64,000 nt of DNA from Planobispora longispora (GTDB lineage Bacteria > Actinomycetota > Actinomycetes > Streptosporangiales > Streptosporangiaceae), in contig NZ_BOOH01000034.1 of the NCBI RefSeq assembly GCF_016863135.1, forward strand, positions 59,546 through 123,545, written 5' to 3'. Under the pieces are notes generated by a model. The model saw only the letters and a list, made by a program, of their open reading frames with translations, was not told the origin of the DNA and made no database searches. The stretch's first letter is position 1. Every line of letters starts with the position of its first letter. Below are positions 62,937 to 64,000 of this stretch, one piece after another. A program made the translations under genes and the position numbers.

Positions 62937-64000
62937 GGTCCATCCACCTCCTCCATGCTTTGGCGGTCCGGGTGACGTAGGGGTCGTAGAGCGCGCTGAA
63001 GCGCGCACCGGGGATGGGCCCGGTCTCCAGGTTCGGGACGAACGCCCGCCACCCGTAGTCCTCGCCGGGCGGGGCGTCGTCCTCCTCGGGGATCAGCAGG
63101 ATCGCCGGCCCGTCGAAGGTGTCGTGCTTGTAGCGCCCCACCGCGTGCGCGTTGGCGCGGAAGACCTCGACGTAGCGCTGGATCTGGTCGAGGTCGGCGC
63201 TCTCCGTGCGGAGCTGCCCTTCCTTGGTGGCGGCGTTGACGATGGCCAGCAGCCGTTCGGCCGGTTCCATCAGGCTCAGCTCGCGGGGATCGAGCGAGGT
63301 GGCCCCGCCGGCCAGCGCGTGCACCATGAGCGCGGTGTCGTCCTCCAGCGTCGAGCCGACCACCGGCTCCTCCGCCGAGGACCAGGCCAGGAAGACGTAC
63401 GGCACCGCGTGGCCGTCCTCGCGCAGCCGCCGGGCCACTTCGAGGGCGATGTTCCCGCCGATGCAGAAGCCCCCGACGAAGTACGGCCCGGCCGGGAAGA
63501 GCTCGCGGATGTAGCCCGCGTAGGCTTCGGCCATCTCGTCGATGGTGGTCTGCACGGCGTCGCCCTCGGTCAGCCCGTGCGCGGGGATGGCGTAGACCGG
63601 CTGGTCGTCGCCCAGGTGCTGGGCGAGCGGCCGGTACCGGAAGACCTGCCCGCCCAGGGCGTGGATGAGGAAGAGCGGCGGGCGGTTGCCCGCGGTGCGC
63701 AGCGGCACGACCCGGCCCCGGGAGACCGGGTTCTCGCCCTCGTCCGCCAGGGCCTCGGCGAGCTGGGCGATCGTCGGCGCGGCGAGCACCGTGGCCACCG
63801 GGATCTCCCTGCCGAGCTCCTGCCGCATCCGCAGGGCCAGGCGGAGCGCCAGCAGCGAGTGCCCGCCCAGGTCGAAGAAGTCGTCGCGGATGCCCGGACG
63901 CTCCGCCCCGAGGATCTCCGCCCAGATCCCGGCGAGGGTCTCTTCCACCTCGTCGCGGGGCGCCTCGTAGGGGGGCCGGGCCACCGGCGCCGGATCCGGG
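62908..64000 (-). CDS. NRPS C-terminal part: carrier protein and thioesterase, cut by right edge
   Basis: The frame is open through the window edge (PDPAPVARPPYEAPRDEVEE), the usual link after an adenylation domain, so this is the end of a larger synthetase. The carrier domain has the phosphopantetheine Ser in DDFFDLGGHSLLALRL. The thioesterase (about 260 residues) starts RTAGNRPPLFLIHALGGQVF. Its nucleophile elbow reads FVGGFCIGGNIALEVARRL, with Cys instead of Ser. Near the end, where type I thioesterases have GDHF with the catalytic His, it reads IPGARFSALYDPYV. It is upstream of the exporter and dioxygenase in one operon. The product is unknown. Confidence 0.9.
   Translation of the reverse strand, partial: PDPAPVARPPYEAPRDEVEETLAGIWAEILGAERPGIRDDFFDLGGHSLLALRLALRMRQELGREIPVATVLAAPTIAQLAEALADEGENPVSRGRVVPLRTAGNRPPLFLIHALGGQVFRYRPLAQHLGDDQPVYAIPAHGLTEGDAVQTTIDEMAEAYAGYIRELFPAGPYFVGGFCIGGNIALEVARRLREDGHAVPYVFLAWSSAEEPVVGSTLEDDTALMVHALAGGATSLDPRELSLMEPAERLLAIVNAATKEGQLRTESADLDQIQRYVEVFRANAHAVGRYKHDTFDGPAILLIPEEDDAPPGEDYGWRAFVPNLETGPIPGARFSALYDPYVTRTAKAWRRWMDRGLESHARH

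Noticed and set aside
1..64000. Mobile elements, CRISPR arrays, tRNA genes, replication origin
   Set aside because: I looked for transposase or integrase motifs, regularly spaced repeats, tRNA T-loop patterns and DnaA-box clusters and found none; the short repeats at 1109 and 37263 are too few to be arrays.

Overview
The window is high-GC actinobacterial chromosome, most likely from the order Streptosporangiales (Nonomuraea, Streptosporangium or relatives). The signs are GC-saturated third codon positions, many GTG starts, 1-4 nt gene overlaps, DmdR/IdeR-type iron boxes, tandem receptor Ser/Thr kinases, an ECF42-type sigma factor and mycobacterial-type steroid-catabolism homologues. I see no tRNA, rRNA, CRISPR array, insertion sequence or replication origin. 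The taxonomy is inferred from style and homology remembered from training, not from a search.

Layout. 1-3.5 kb: a chemoreceptor cut by the left edge, proS and a small membrane protein. 3.6-12.4 kb: an acyl-CoA dehydrogenase, a lone HATPase protein, an unknown gene, then one long operon (luciferase-type monooxygenase, PaaK-like protein, FadD3-like ligase, truncated ligase homologue, FprA ferredoxin reductase). 12.4-18.3 kb: TPR-GGDEF protein, CitE-like lyase, cutC, GNAT/GntR pair. 18.4-22.4 kb: overlapping pseudokinase and kinase genes. 22.5-26.1 kb: two divergent catabolic operons (Ltp aldolase plus DUF35 partner; HsaB-like flavin reductase plus FadE30). 26-33 kb: ArsR/SRPBCC, a decayed methyltransferase, a MerR pair, a pentapeptide protein, a flavin monooxygenase and a DUF2252 protein. 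33-39.2 kb: a complete oligopeptide-type ABC importer. 39.3-48.7 kb: RhlG-like SDR, M14 peptidase, PAS-STAS remnant, YCII/ECF42 pair, KptA, a phosphatase-fold protein and an ATP-grasp enzyme. 48.8-53.9 kb: an Rv3548c-like SDR, a PadR regulator with a truncated monooxygenase, GH3 hexosaminidase and a KstR2-like repressor. 54-59.4 kb: AlkD and iron-siderophore uptake (binding protein, Fes esterase, two permeases, iron boxes). 59.5-64 kb: a second Ltp-like protein and the end of an NRPS cluster (carrier-thioesterase, MFS exporter, TauD-type dioxygenase).

The main integrating signal is one inverted repeat, best form CCAAGCAAGCGCTTGGT. It lies in front of six transcription units spread over 57 kb, with a weaker copy before the TetR gene at 53.2 kb. 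It contains the pattern AnCAAGnnCTTGnT, the operator recalled for mycobacterial KstR2, and that TetR protein strongly resembles KstR2. The controlled genes include close look-alikes of FadE30, FadD3 and the SDR Rv3548c, all KstR2-regulon members acting on steroid C/D rings. They also include genes I do not know from that regulon: the luciferase-type monooxygenase operon, two Ltp-type aldolases and an HsaB-like flavin reductase. The window therefore seems to hold a dispersed and expanded KstR2-type regulon for a steroid-like or other polycyclic substrate.

Other points of interest are a pseudokinase-kinase pair with matching outer domains, a FadD3-like ligase flanked by two adenylate-forming homologues that lack key motifs, an NRPS thioesterase with Cys in place of Ser and apparently Arg in place of His, and three genes that look like products of internal deletions (27.3, 42.9 and 50.6 kb).
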